Assembly: GCF_011046975.1 (NCBI RefSeq)
Contig: NZ_CP049253.1
Span: 2,108,001-2,172,000 of the forward strand
Source of the DNA: Microbacterium amylolyticum
GTDB lineage: Bacteria; Actinomycetota; Actinomycetes; Actinomycetales; Microbacteriaceae
Direction: 5' to 3'
DNA: 64,000 nucleotides
The notes beneath the pieces are model-generated. The model had not been told where the DNA came from, did no database searches, and saw only the letters and a list, made by a program, of their open reading frames with translations. The position numbers and the translations under genes were made by a program. Each line of letters starts with the position of its first letter. The stretch's first letter is position 1. Shown here piece by piece: positions 26,993 to 38,035 of this stretch.

Positions 26993-27659
26993 GCCGCATA
27001 CCGCGCCGGCCACACCGCCCGTGTCGGCGCCCGACACACCGAACGTCACGGCAGCGCACCCACCGATTCCGGACGAGGCCCCTGCCGTGACCGAGGCGGA
27101 GTTCCCGCCCGAGCGCGAGGCGGTTACCCCGCCCGAGGTTCTCGACAACGGAACATACACTCAGATTCGTGAGCCGAAGAAGCCCGGTCTGAAGCTCGAC
27201 GGTGCGTGGCACCAGATCTCGCCCAAATACGTCGTGACGCAGTACATCCAGGCCGGTGCCTGGTTGGTTTTCGTCGCCGCCGTGGCAATCGCCGTGCACA
27301 TCTTTTTCGAGCAGTGGTGGACGTGGCCTGTCGCCGGTGTCCTCGTCATCGGGCAGCTGATCGAGATGATCATCCTTCCCCGCCAGGCGAAGGCGCTCGG
27401 ATATATGCTCCGCGGCGACGACATCGTCTTCCGCAAGGGCATTCTCTGGCAGCGCGTTGTTGCCGTGCCGTACGGCCGTATGCAACTGATCGACATCACA
27501 CACGGACCGATGGACCGCGCTTTCGGGATCGCCAAGCTGAAGATGGTCACGGCCGCGGCCTCGACCGGCGTGGAGATTCCCGGTCTGTCGCAGGGAGCGG
27601 CGGAGGCGTTGCGCGACACTTTGATTCACGTGGCTGAGACGCGGAGGACCGGCCTGTGA
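26946..27659 (+). CDS. PH domain (bPH2) membrane protein, YdbS-like
   Basis: 237 residues. A Pro/Thr-rich N-terminal tail of about 75 residues precedes two membrane helices (about 98-142) and a bacterial PH domain, with GDDIVFRKGILWQRVVAVPYGRM-type sequence near 157-178 and MQLIDITHGPMDR. The start lies within the DUF3180 gene. YdbS/YdbT pairs are small membrane proteins; in Bacillus they influence resistance to certain antimicrobial peptides. The role here is not known. Confidence 0.85.
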   Translation: MSDSQTPNPEQNPSSEPHTAPATPPVSAPDTPNVTAAHPPIPDEAPAVTEAEFPPEREAVTPPEVLDNGTYTQIREPKKPGLKLDGAWHQISPKYVVTQYIQAGAWLVFVAAVAIAVHIFFEQWWTWPVAGVLVIGQLIEMIILPRQAKALGYMLRGDDIVFRKGILWQRVVAVPYGRMQLIDITHGPMDRAFGIAKLKMVTAAASTGVEIPGLSQGAAEALRDTLIHVAETRRTGL

Positions 27660-29368
27660 GTGATCAGCATCCGGACCCCGCGAACGGCCACCATCGCGGT
27701 GCCGGGATCGTTGACCGGCTCCTTGCCGACGGCGGGGCGTCGAACCTGGCTGACGGAGAATGGCATCGAGTTCACCCGCTGACCCCGCTGTTCAAGGGCG
27801 GGCTGGTGTTCCTGGTCGTCGTCGGTATTCTCATCGCGAACATGCGCGACCGGCTGATCTTCCTCGCGATCGGCCTCTTCACTCCGAGCGAGTTGCGCGA
27901 CCAGGTCGAACAGGAGATGCAGTACGGGGTAGACGACCCCATTTCGTGGGCGCTGGAGTGGACGTTCGGTAACAACCTGTTCGTGCTCGTCTCCCTCGCG
28001 ATGCTCGCAGTCGTTGCCGTTGTCGTGTTCGGCTTCTGGGCCGTGTGGCGCTTTCAGCAGTTCCGGGTGACAGGCGAGAACGTCGAGGTGAAAAAGGGGA
28101 TCGTGTTCCGCTCGCAACGGCGCGCACCCCTCGACCGCATTCAGGGCATCAATCTCACCCGCCCCTTTCCCGCTCGCCTGTTCGGCATGGCAAAGCTCAC
28201 GCTCGAGGGCGCCGGAACGGGAGCGGACGTTGCGCTCGAATATCTCGGAACGAAGAAAGCCGAGCAGGTTCGACGCGACATCCTCAACCTGGCCTCGGGC
28301 GTGCGGCAGGAGAAAGAGCGTCAGCGCGCCGGCGAGTCGTACACCGCCCCGGCGACGCTCGGCGGCACCGTCAGCGAGGGCGTTTCCGGACTGATCGGCG
28401 GCGTCGACCAAGACGATGTCGAGCCCGACAGCGTCGTTCGAATCCCGGTGGGGCGCCTGCTCGGTTCGCACGCACTGACAGGCGCACTGTGGATCATCGG
28501 CATCGCCGTTGTCGCAGCCGCGATCATGATCCCGATCATCGCCGTGCAGGATGGACCTGACCGCTGGATCGTTCTGATCGGTGCCCTGATATCGACGGGC
28601 GTTCCCCTGGCGATCGCCGCGATCGCCCTGGTCGGATCGGCGCTCCAGCGCGGTTTCCGCTACTCGATCGCTCCCACTCCCGATGGCGTTCGCGTGTCGA
28701 ACGGCCTCCTCACCACCGTGACGCGCACGCTGCCTCCTGGCCGCATCCATGCCGTCGAGGTCACGCAGAGCCTGCTCTGGCGGCCATTCGGATGGTGGTC
28801 CGTTCGTATCAACCGCATGGGTGGTGTCAACGTTTCGGCGCAGTCGAGTTCGGCGGCGCAGGCCGCGGCGATCGTGTTGCCCGTCGGTACGCGGGCCGAC
28901 GCCGAACGCGTCGTCCGCCTGCTCCTGCCGGATGCCCCGGCCGGAGATGTGCTGTTCACGTGGGAACACGGGATGCTCGGACCGCACGACAACGACCCCT
29001 TCACAACGGTCGCGCGCCGCGCCCGCGTGTGGCACCCGATCGCCTGGCGGCGGCTGGGTATTCGCGTGACATCCTTTGCGTTGCTCATGCGGCGTGGGCG
29101 CCTGTCGCGCCGGCTTGCGCTCTTCCCCCTCGCGCGGATGCAGGGCGTATCGCTGCGGCAGGGTCCCATCGCTCGTTCGCAGGACGTTGCGGCCATCCGC
29201 ATTCACACCGTTCCCGGGCCGATTTCGGGCGAGATCTCGGGGTTTGACCGTGCCGACGCCCAACGGTTGTCCGATCTGGCCACGCGCGGGGCAGTCGCGG
29301 CGGCGGAGGCCGATCACAGCCACCGCTGGGCCGAGTACGCGCCCTCGCAGCCGGCCGTGACACCCTAG
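27656..29368 (+). CDS. PH domain (bPH2) membrane protein, YdbT-like
   Basis: 570 residues, GTG overlapping the previous stop (GTGA). Repeats of the bPH2 unit are seen around 140-220 (VTGENVEVKKGIVFRSQRR, RAPLDRIQGINLTRPFPA), 325-420 and 460-545, interleaved with paired membrane helices at about 38-66, 98-122, 280-300 and 308-330. Partner of the preceding YdbS-like protein; the two likely form a membrane complex. Function unknown. Confidence 0.86.
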   Translation: MSDQHPDPANGHHRGAGIVDRLLADGGASNLADGEWHRVHPLTPLFKGGLVFLVVVGILIANMRDRLIFLAIGLFTPSELRDQVEQEMQYGVDDPISWALEWTFGNNLFVLVSLAMLAVVAVVVFGFWAVWRFQQFRVTGENVEVKKGIVFRSQRRAPLDRIQGINLTRPFPARLFGMAKLTLEGAGTGADVALEYLGTKKAEQVRRDILNLASGVRQEKERQRAGESYTAPATLGGTVSEGVSGLIGGVDQDDVEPDSVVRIPVGRLLGSHALTGALWIIGIAVVAAAIMIPIIAVQDGPDRWIVLIGALISTGVPLAIAAIALVGSALQRGFRYSIAPTPDGVRVSNGLLTTVTRTLPPGRIHAVEVTQSLLWRPFGWWSVRINRMGGVNVSAQSSSAAQAAAIVLPVGTRADAERVVRLLLPDAPAGDVLFTWEHGMLGPHDNDPFTTVARRARVWHPIAWRRLGIRVTSFALLMRRGRLSRRLALFPLARMQGVSLRQGPIARSQDVAAIRIHTVPGPISGEISGFDRADAQRLSDLATRGAVAAAEADHSHRWAEYAPSQPAVTP

Positions 29369-29372
29369 CTAC

Positions 29373-30092
29373 ATGCAGCGCGAAGGCAGACTCGGAGTCG
29401 GAATCGTCGGCGCCGGACGCGTCGGACCCGTTCTGGGGGCGGCGCTTGCCGGGGCCGGTCACGCGATCACAGGGATCACCAGCGGATCTGACGATGAACG
29501 GGCAGAGGCGGTGCTGCCCGGGGCGAGTGTTCTGGAGACGCCCGAGGTGCTGCGGCGTAGTGAGCTCGTGATTCTCGCCGTTCCCCACGGCGAACTCCCG
29601 GGGCTGGTCGCGGGCCTTGCCGAGGCCGGACACTGGCAGATGGGGCAACTGGTTCTCCACACGGATGCCGCCTACGGCATCGAGGTGCTGCGGCCCGCCG
29701 CCGAAAAGGGGGCGATTCCGCTGGCGGTGCACCCGGCGATGACCTTCACGGGAACCTCGATCGACCTCCGTCAGCTCGCCGCGACCTACGCGGCGGTGAC
29801 GGCACCCGGGCCGGTACTCCCGATCGCTCAGGCGCTGGCCGTGGAGCTCGGCTGCGAGCCTGTTGTCATCGACGAGGAACACCGCGCTGCCTATGCCGAG
29901 GCAATTGACACCGTCAGTACCTTCTCGCGGCAAATCGTTCATCAGTCAACGGGAATGCTGCGGGAGATCGGGGTGGACAATCCCGGCGGTTTTCTGTCGG
30001 CTCTTGTGCGGTCCACCGTCGACCATGCCCTCGCCGATGCATCTCCGGTGATTCCTGAGCTTCCGGACGAGCAGGACGAGCGCCCGTTCTGA
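29373..30092 (+). CDS. Rossmann-like / DUF2520 domain protein
   Basis: 239 residues. NAD(P)-binding start GIVGAGRVGPVLGAALAGAGH at the N-terminus (trimmed here), then LAVHPAMTFTGT and the helical DUF2520 C-terminal domain. Resembles ketopantoate reductase or F420-dependent NADP oxidoreductase folds, with no proven reaction. In relatives this gene is often followed by panC and then lysS; here lysS comes directly after a 78-bp gap, so panC is absent from this spot. Confidence 0.85.
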   Translation: MQREGRLGVGIVGAGRVGPVLGAALAGAGHAITGITSGSDDERAEAVLPGASVLETPEVLRRSELVILAVPHGELPGLVAGLAEAGHWQMGQLVLHTDAAYGIEVLRPAAEKGAIPLAVHPAMTFTGTSIDLRQLAATYAAVTAPGPVLPIAQALAVELGCEPVVIDEEHRAAYAEAIDTVSTFSRQIVHQSTGMLREIGVDNPGGFLSALVRSTVDHALADASPVIPELPDEQDERPF

Positions 30093-30170
30093 GCCACGGC
30101 CGTTTTGCTCAGCTCGGCGTCACTAGAATTGTCCGGACCCCCTCCGCCTTGATTCCCGAGGAGCACGCGC

Positions 30171-31671
<1,501 letters not shown>

Positions 31672-31679
<8 letters not shown>

Positions 31680-32811
31680 GGCACGCGCCTGCGGGGTCGA
31701 AGACCCACCCCGGGAGAACGCCGGCATCGAGCAGCGACTGAACGATGCCCGCGAGGCCGTACTCGGGCTCCGCCTGAAGCGCGCGGGCGATGTAGAGACC
31801 GGCATGCGTGGCGTTGCCCATGCCCCACGACAACCAGCCGCACAGCGTGAGCGGAACGTGCACATGCGCGTCGGGGGCGAGGGCCGCCAGGCGTCGCGCG
31901 AGATGCCGGGCGCGCCGCAGGCGCTCGACGTCGGGTCGGACGCCCTCGCCGGCGAGCCGCAGGGGTGTTTCGGGAGGCAGAGACCGGTCGCGTTCCCAGC
32001 GGCTCTGCCATTCTTCTATTAGCCGCCCCTCGTCCGGGCCGCCGCACCAGGTCGTGATCGCAAGATCGCGCGTTGGCGGGCTCAAGATCAGGCACAGCAA
32101 AAGGGCAGCATCGTCAGAGGTGAGACGGTCAGGATCGCACGACAGGACGCTGTCGAAAAAGCCCGCGAGGTCGGGGAGCACCTCGTCGAGGCGGGCCGCG
32201 GCCCGCGCGTCCAGGTCGGCGGATCCTGCGACGATCGGCGTTCCGCGGGCGGCGGCGCCTCGACGTCGCTCAATGGCGTCAGCCGTACGCGTATAGGTGC
32301 CGAGCGCCTCGGCCACGCGAACGCGCGCGCCCGGTGACACCGCGGGGAGCGCCGTGCCTTCGGCCTGATCATGGCTGGGCATCCGCGGCAGAGAACCGCG
32401 CTCGTGGATGATGTCCTGCAACGGGCGAGAGGAACCATCGGCGTAGGAACACCACCCGTCGCTCGCCACGCAGATCTCGTCCTCCACCGTGAGACCGCAG
32501 GCGTGAGCACATTCCGCGACTGCGTCGACAAGCTCCTCGTAGATGACGCCTGCGCCGTCTCGTAGCGGTCCATCGGAGTACACGATCACGGCGATCGCAT
32601 CGGCTCCCGCCACACGGCAGATCGAACCGATTGCCGTGGCGGCGGTCCGCGCGATATCAGCGGGTTCCGGGAGGTCGACGCGCAACACACCGCAGGTTCT
32701 TCCCGCGGCAAGCGGCACGATGACGAGGCTCTCGCGCGGTGTGAAGCCGGCCAGTAGCGGAACGGTTGCCAGGAAATGGGCGGAGGAGTCAGAGCGAATC
32801 ACATGGGTCAT
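31672..32811 (-). CDS. DUF4192 family protein
   Basis: 379 residues from ATG at 32811, chosen because a GGAG/AGGG stretch precedes it; an upstream GTG at 32856 has none. N-terminal signature SAHFLATVPLLAGFTPRESL with VIVPLA, and YSDGPLR, is diagnostic of DUF4192, an actinobacterial family of unknown function. The C-terminal half is helical (LSWGMGNATHAGLYIARALQ). Convergent with lysS. Confidence 0.88.
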
Positions 32812-32929
32812 GTTTCGACCCTGCTCCGGCGTCGGAGGGGGACCCGAGTTACTCACAGGGGGATGCCGCGAATGGGTGGTGTGAAGGCGCTACAGGTCCT
32901 TCCGAGCGGGGACGACGTAGACTGATCGC

Positions 32930-33106
32930 GTGGACTCGTACTTGATGGCAGCTCTGTGGTCGCTCGCGCCCACCACCGTCATCGCCGTTTTGTTCTTTTT
33001 CGTACTGCGGAGCATTCTTCGCATGGACCGAACAGAACGTCGCCACTTTGCCGTCATCGAGGCGGAAGAACGCGCGAAGCGCGGCATACCAACACCTGGT
33101 GAGTAG
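32930..33106 (+). CDS. Small conserved membrane protein
   Basis: 58 residues from GTG 32930. One N-terminal membrane helix (LWSLAPTTVIAVLFFFVLRS) followed by a charged cytoplasmic helix, RMDRTERRHFAVIEAEERAKRG. Proteins of this size and pattern occur widely in Microbacteriaceae as unnamed membrane proteins. It sits just before cardiolipin synthase, 57 bases upstream of the cls start. Role unknown. Confidence 0.65.
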   Translation: MDSYLMAALWSLAPTTVIAVLFFFVLRSILRMDRTERRHFAVIEAEERAKRGIPTPGE

Positions 33107-33163
33107 GCGCGCTAGTCTCGCCTGCAAGGCCGCGGGGGAGTGGCCACCGGTGGGGGAGTAGTG

Positions 33164-34633
33164 ATGGACTGGACGAGCATCTTCTCGCTCTCTGCCATTT
33201 GGGCGGGATTCCTCTTCACGGTCGATTGGGCGATTCGCATTGCCTCGGTGTTCTTCGTTCCCGCTGGGCGCAAGCCGTCGGCAGGTATGGCCTGGCTCCT
33301 GCTGATCTTCGCCCTGCCAATTCCGGGACTGCTGCTTTTCCTTCTGATCGGCAATCCCAAACTGCCGAAGAAGCGTCGCGATGTGCAGACCGAGATCAAC
33401 GAGGTTCTGCGCACAGCCAACGACGATCTTGAGCTGGGAACACTGCTGCCGAATCCTCCTGAGTGGTTTGCGCCGATCACGCGGATGAACCGTGAGCTGG
33501 GCGCGCTACCGCTCTCAGGCGACAACGGCGCGCGCATCATCTCCGGGTATCAGGAGAGCATCGACGCGATGGAGGAGGCGATTCGCGGAGCCGAGCGCTA
33601 TGTGCACCTCGAGTTCTACATCCTCAAGGCCGACGCGGCCACGGAGGGTGTGTTCGAGGCGTTGGAAGACGCCTGCCGTCGCGGAGTGCACGTGCGCGTG
33701 CTGATGGACCACTGGGCGAACCTCGCCAAGCCGCTGCACAAGCAGACGAAGGCGCGGCTCGACGCCATGGGAGCTGATTGGCATCTTCTGCTTCCCCTCA
33801 AACCGCTGCAGGGAAAGTTCCAGCGACCCGATCTGCGCAATCACCGCAAGCTTCTCGTCGTCGATGGTGAGGTGGCCTTCCTCGGCTCGCAGAACCTGAT
33901 CGACCCGTCATACAACGTGCCGAAGAACATCAAGCGCGGCCTGAAGTGGGTCGATGTGATGGTGCGTTTGGACGGGCCCGTTGTGCGCAGCGTCGATGCG
34001 GTTTTTATGACCGACTACTACAGCGAAACCGGCCGCGTCCCAGACGGGGTCGACCTGGCCGAGCAGATTCCGGGAACCGACGATTTCGACTGTCAGATCA
34101 TTCCGTCCGGACCGGGGTTCGAGGCCGAAAACAACCTGCATATGTTCTTGTCGCTGATCTACGCTGCCAAGAAGCGCGTTGTGATGGTCAGCCCCTACTT
34201 CGTTCCCGACGAGGCCCTCATCCGCGCTGTTGATGGGGCGGTCACACGCGGCGTCAAGGTCGAGTTGTTCGTGAGTGAAATCGGCGATCAAGCTGTTGTC
34301 TATCACGCACAGCGCAGTTACTACGACGCGCTGTTGCGCGCGGGCGTCAGGATCTGGATGTATCCGGGGCCGTACATTCTGCACACCAAGAGCCTCACGA
34401 TCGACGACGAGGTCGCGGTGATCGGCTCCAGCAACATGGACATGCGATCGTTCGGTCTGAACTTCGAGGTATCGCTTCTCGTGCGCGGCGACGAGTTCGT
34501 CGAGCGAGTGCGTGAGGTCGAAGACGCCTATCGCGATGTCAGCCGTGAGCTGACGCTGGAGGAATGGGTCAAGCAGCCGCGCCGCTCGCGCACCCTCGAC
34601 AACCTCGCGCGCCTTACGAGCGCGCTGCAGTAG
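33164..34633 (+). CDS. cls: Cardiolipin synthase
   Basis: 489 residues from ATG 33164 with GGGGGAG 6 bases ahead; GTG 33140 would add 8 Gly-rich residues. Joins two phosphatidylglycerols (or related donors) into cardiolipin in the membrane. Two N-terminal helices (about 5-25 and 37-58, PLDc_N) precede two HKD sites: H227 in NHRKLLVVDG and H407 in HTKSLTIDDE, each followed by the expected G-S-N stretch. Normal length. Convergent with a lipid-kinase-like gene, with 20 bases shared at the 3' ends. Confidence 0.93.
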   Translation: MDWTSIFSLSAIWAGFLFTVDWAIRIASVFFVPAGRKPSAGMAWLLLIFALPIPGLLLFLLIGNPKLPKKRRDVQTEINEVLRTANDDLELGTLLPNPPEWFAPITRMNRELGALPLSGDNGARIISGYQESIDAMEEAIRGAERYVHLEFYILKADAATEGVFEALEDACRRGVHVRVLMDHWANLAKPLHKQTKARLDAMGADWHLLLPLKPLQGKFQRPDLRNHRKLLVVDGEVAFLGSQNLIDPSYNVPKNIKRGLKWVDVMVRLDGPVVRSVDAVFMTDYYSETGRVPDGVDLAEQIPGTDDFDCQIIPSGPGFEAENNLHMFLSLIYAAKKRVVMVSPYFVPDEALIRAVDGAVTRGVKVELFVSEIGDQAVVYHAQRSYYDALLRAGVRIWMYPGPYILHTKSLTIDDEVAVIGSSNMDMRSFGLNFEVSLLVRGDEFVERVREVEDAYRDVSRELTLEEWVKQPRRSRTLDNLARLTSALQ

Positions 34634-35654
34634 GCGTGTGCGCCAGAGGGCGCTTCGGAAGAACGTGGCCCCGCGGCACCGCCACGAGCAAACCGCCCTC
34701 GTCGATCTCACAGCGGATACGCGCGACGTTTCCGAACTCATCGCCGTCGAGTTCCACGGGAAGAGGCTCATTGCTGGCGGCCTCGATGCGCTGGCCCGTG
34801 ACGTAGCGGATCGACTGATTGCGGGTGCGCTCGACGACGCGACGACCAACGCGTGATCGGCGCAGAACGGAGTTGTCCCACCACACCTTGCGCCACACGC
34901 CCAGCCAGCCGAGCGGACCGGCCGCCTGAATCAGGGCAACGTCGAGAACACCATCGTCGATGCGAGCATCGGGAACGAGCTCGATTCCGGCGGGCAACGC
35001 GCCGCAGTTCGCGAACAGAATCGCCTGCACCTTAACGGAGTGCAGGCTGCGGCCGGCGAACTGGTAGGCGAGGCGGAAGGGCTTTGCCCTCGGCAGGGAG
35101 CGCGCAGCGCCGTCCACATACGCCACCCAGCCGATCTGCCGTTTCCTCTCGGGGCTGGTGTTGGCGATCATCGCCGCGTCCAGCCCCATCCCCGCCAGCA
35201 CGACGAAAGCGTGCTGCTCGGAAGCGCCCTCGCGCCTCGTCAGCGTGGCAACGCCGATGTCAACGGGCCGCACATCGCCCGTGAGCGCCGCCCGCACCAT
35301 GATGTCGGCGCCCGACAGTGGGATCCCCAAATTCCGCGCGAACAGGTTTCCGGTGCCGCGCGGGATGATCGCAAGAGGCACGCCGCTTCGGCGCATCGCC
35401 TCCGACACCGCGCGGACGGTGCCGTCGCCTCCCGCCACGAGCACAACGTCGACACCCTTGTCGAGTGCGTCCCGTGTGGCGCCCTGCCCGGGATCCGCCG
35501 CCGTTGTCTCCAACAGAAGGGGCGGGGCCCAGCCGTTGTCCCGCGATACTCGCTGAAGAAGGCTCCGCAGGCTCGCGGCTTCTCGCACCTTGATCGGGTT
35601 GCAGATGAGCGCCGCGCGCTGTCGCTCCTCCCGCCGATCTGCCATGTCCTTCAC
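34614..35654 (-). CDS. Diacylglycerol kinase family lipid kinase
   Basis: 346 residues from GTG at 35654 (ATG 35645 also possible). DAGK catalytic domain: NPIKVREAASLRS, LVAGGDGTVRAVSEAM near 73-88, then IPRGTGNLFARNLGIP. C-terminal beta domain with ELDGDEFG. YegS/DgkB-type kinases phosphorylate diacylglycerol or related lipids; exact substrate not assignable. Its neighbour cls is also a phospholipid gene. Confidence 0.9.
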   Translation of the reverse strand: MKDMADRREERQRAALICNPIKVREAASLRSLLQRVSRDNGWAPPLLLETTAADPGQGATRDALDKGVDVVLVAGGDGTVRAVSEAMRRSGVPLAIIPRGTGNLFARNLGIPLSGADIMVRAALTGDVRPVDIGVATLTRREGASEQHAFVVLAGMGLDAAMIANTSPERKRQIGWVAYVDGAARSLPRAKPFRLAYQFAGRSLHSVKVQAILFANCGALPAGIELVPDARIDDGVLDVALIQAAGPLGWLGVWRKVWWDNSVLRRSRVGRRVVERTRNQSIRYVTGQRIEAASNEPLPVELDGDEFGNVARIRCEIDEGGLLVAVPRGHVLPKRPLAHTPTAARS

Positions 35655-35695
35655 CTTATGCCGCGCGTGTCATCTTGCGCGCATACACTTGACGG

Positions 35696-36964
35696 GTGAT
35701 CGATCCTGCACTGCTTCGTGAGAACCCGGATGTTGTCAAGCGCTCGCAGATCGCGCGCGGTAGCTCTCCGGACACCGTCGACGCGGCGATTGTCGCCGAG
35801 GCGGCACGGCGCGAGTCGCTGAGCGCCTTCGAGAATCTCCGCGCCGAACAAAACTCCTTCGGCAAGATCGTCGCGAAGGCGCCAAAGGAAGAAAAGCCTG
35901 CGCTCGTGGCAGAGGCCAAGATTCTGGCTGCGCGCGTGAAGGACGCACAGGCGATCGCAAACGCCGCGGAAGACGCCTATCGCTCGGCGATCGACGCGAT
36001 TCAGAACATCGTGATCGACGGCGTTCCGGCTGGTGGCGAAGAGAACTTCGTCACGATCCGCACCGTCGGCACGATTCCCACCTTCGATTTCGAGCCGCGC
36101 GATCATCTGGCGATCGGCGAAAAGCTCGGCGCGATCGACATGGATCGCGGCGCGAAGGTCTCGGGAGCGCGCTTCTACTTCCTGAAGGGCGTCGGCGCTC
36201 GCCTCGAAATTGCTCTGATGAACTACGCGCTCGACACGGCGCTGAAGAACGACTTCACTCCCATGATCACGCCGACCCTCGTGCGTCCCGAGATCATGGC
36301 TGGCACCGGTTTTCTGGGGCAGCACTCCGACGAGATCTACCACCTCGAAGAAGACGACCTGTACCTGGTGGGAACCAGCGAGGTCGCGCTCGCCGGCTAC
36401 CACCAAAAAGAGATCATCGAGCTCCCGGATGGTGCGCTCAAGTACGCCGGCTGGTCCACGTGTTACCGCCGTGAGGCGGGCTCACACGGCAAGGACACCC
36501 GCGGCATCATCCGGGTGCACCAGTTCAACAAACTGGAGATGTTCGTCTACACGACGCCGGAGCGGGCAGAGGCTGAGCACGAGCGGCTTCTCGCGCTGGA
36601 AGAACAGATGCTCACGTCGCTGGGCCTCGCCTATCGCGTGATCGATGTTGCCGCCGGCGATCTCGGATCGAGCGCCGCGCGTAAATTCGACACCGAGGCG
36701 TGGGTCCCCACCCAGAACGCCTACCGCGAGCTCACCTCCACCTCCAACTGCACGACGTACCAGGCACGGCGTCTCGATGTTCGCTATCGCCCGGAGGAGG
36801 GCGGCAAGACGCAGCCCGTTGCAACGCTCAACGGAACGCTGGCAACAACGCGCTGGCTTGTGGCGCTTCTCGAGACGCACCAGCGCGAAGACGGCTCTGT
36901 TGTTGTTCCCGAGCCCCTGCGCCCCTACCTGGGCGGGCAGGACATCCTGGAGCCCATCGCATGA
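35696..36964 (+). CDS. serS: Serine--tRNA ligase
   Basis: 422 residues, GTG start. N-terminal coiled-coil arm (about 25-105) and class II core: [20 protein letters not shown], motif 2 [20 protein letters not shown], motif 3 [15 protein letters not shown]. Normal length. Stop overlaps the following HAD gene (ATGA). A tRNA-Ser gene is encoded about 1 kb downstream. Confidence 0.97.
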   Translation: MIDPALLRENPDVVKRSQIARGSSPDTVDAAIVAEAARRESLSAFENLRAEQNSFGKIVAKAPKEEKPALVAEAKILAARVKDAQAIANAAEDAYRSAIDAIQNIVIDGVPAGGEENFVTIRTVGTIPTFDFEPRDHLAIGEKLGAIDMDRGAKVSGARFYFLKGVGARLEIALMNYALDTALKNDFTPMITPTLVRPEIMAGTGFLGQHSDEIYHLEEDDLYLVGTSEVALAGYHQKEIIELPDGALKYAGWSTCYRREAGSHGKDTRGIIRVHQFNKLEMFVYTTPERAEAEHERLLALEEQMLTSLGLAYRVIDVAAGDLGSSAARKFDTEAWVPTQNAYRELTSTSNCTTYQARRLDVRYRPEEGGKTQPVATLNGTLATTRWLVALLETHQREDGSVVVPEPLRPYLGGQDILEPIA

Positions 36965-37851
36965 GCCGAGGTGCGCCGCACGCTATCGGCGAGCTCGACC
37001 CGGTAACCGGCAAGCCACCCGTCGCCACGGATGAGGAACGGCTTCTCATCGCACTCGATATCGATGGCACGGTTCTTCTCGAAGACGAATCGTTCAGTCC
37101 CGGCGTAGCCGCGGCCGTTCGCGAGGCTGCCAATCGCGGGCACATCGTCACGCTGTCGACGGGGCGCAGCTGGGAAGCCACCTTCCCCGTGCTCGGCTGG
37201 TTGGGGCTGACACCTCCCTACGTTGTTTCGGCAAACGGCGCGACGATCATGGAACGCGACACGACGCAGGAGACCGACTACCGGCGTCACACCATCGAGA
37301 CGTTCGACCCGTCCGTTGTTCTGTCGCACATTGAGGGGCATCTGCCCAACGCGAACTACATGGTCGAACTGCCAGATGGCGCGCGCCTGTTCAATGCGTT
37401 CATGGACGACTGGGACCTGTCACGTCCGAACGCGCGCCGCGCGACGATCGACGAAATGAAGACCCACCAGGTCACGCGCGTTGTCGTTGTCTCTCCCAAA
37501 CACGATCCGAGCGAGTTCGTCGGATTCGTGGAGGAAATGGGACTGCAGCACGTTTCTTACTCCGTCGGGTGGTCGGCGTGGCTGGATATCGCGCCGCAGG
37601 GAATCGACAAGTCGACGGCGCTGGAGCAGGTGCGTCAGCTGACGAACATCGATCCCGAGCGTGTTGTCACGATCGGCGATGGCCGCAACGACATCCAGAT
37701 GCTCGAATGGGCGGTGGCTGGCGGTGGGCAGGGAATCGTCATGGGCCAGGCCGTTCCCGAAGTCATGGCCGCAGGAAACGCCGTCACCGGTACCGTTGCC
37801 GAGGGTGGCGTTGCCCAGGCCCTGCGGCGCATCGGCGTCGCGCCACGGTAG
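36961..37851 (+). CDS. HAD superfamily (Cof-type) hydrolase
   Basis: 296 residues from ATG 36961, coupled to serS. Catalytic DxDGT at 33-37 (LDIDGTVLL), TGRSWEAT for motif II, and [13 protein letters not shown] for motif IV; a type IIB cap lies between. Cof-type HAD phosphatases act on sugar phosphates and similar small molecules; substrate unknown. serS-HAD pairs are common in actinobacteria. Confidence 0.9.
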   Translation: MSRGAPHAIGELDPVTGKPPVATDEERLLIALDIDGTVLLEDESFSPGVAAAVREAANRGHIVTLSTGRSWEATFPVLGWLGLTPPYVVSANGATIMERDTTQETDYRRHTIETFDPSVVLSHIEGHLPNANYMVELPDGARLFNAFMDDWDLSRPNARRATIDEMKTHQVTRVVVVSPKHDPSEFVGFVEEMGLQHVSYSVGWSAWLDIAPQGIDKSTALEQVRQLTNIDPERVVTIGDGRNDIQMLEWAVAGGGQGIVMGQAVPEVMAAGNAVTGTVAEGGVAQALRRIGVAPR

Positions 37852-37918
37852 AGCCCGGTCACGGGCTTCCGGCGAATATGGCTTAGACTTTTCGCTTGTC
37901 GACCATCACGCGTCGACT

Positions 37919-38003
37919 GGAGGGTTGTCCGAGCGGCCGAAGGAACTGGTCTTGAAAACCAGCACGCAGAAATGTGTCGTGGGTTCGAATCCCACACCCT
38001 CCG
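37919..38003 (+). tRNA. tRNA-Ser (TGA)
   Basis: 85 nt with a long variable arm. Acceptor GGAGGGT/ACCCTCC, discriminator G, anticodon loop CTTGAAA giving TGA, T-arm GTGGGTTCGAATCCCAC. CCA is not encoded. Confidence 0.96.
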
Positions 38004-38035
38004 CTTAACCACTGATCCCGACGGGTGGAGGCGCG

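Noticed and set aside
27626..29323. 565-codon minus-strand frame opposite the YdbT-like gene
   Set aside because: Antisense shadow of a gene with clear PH domains.
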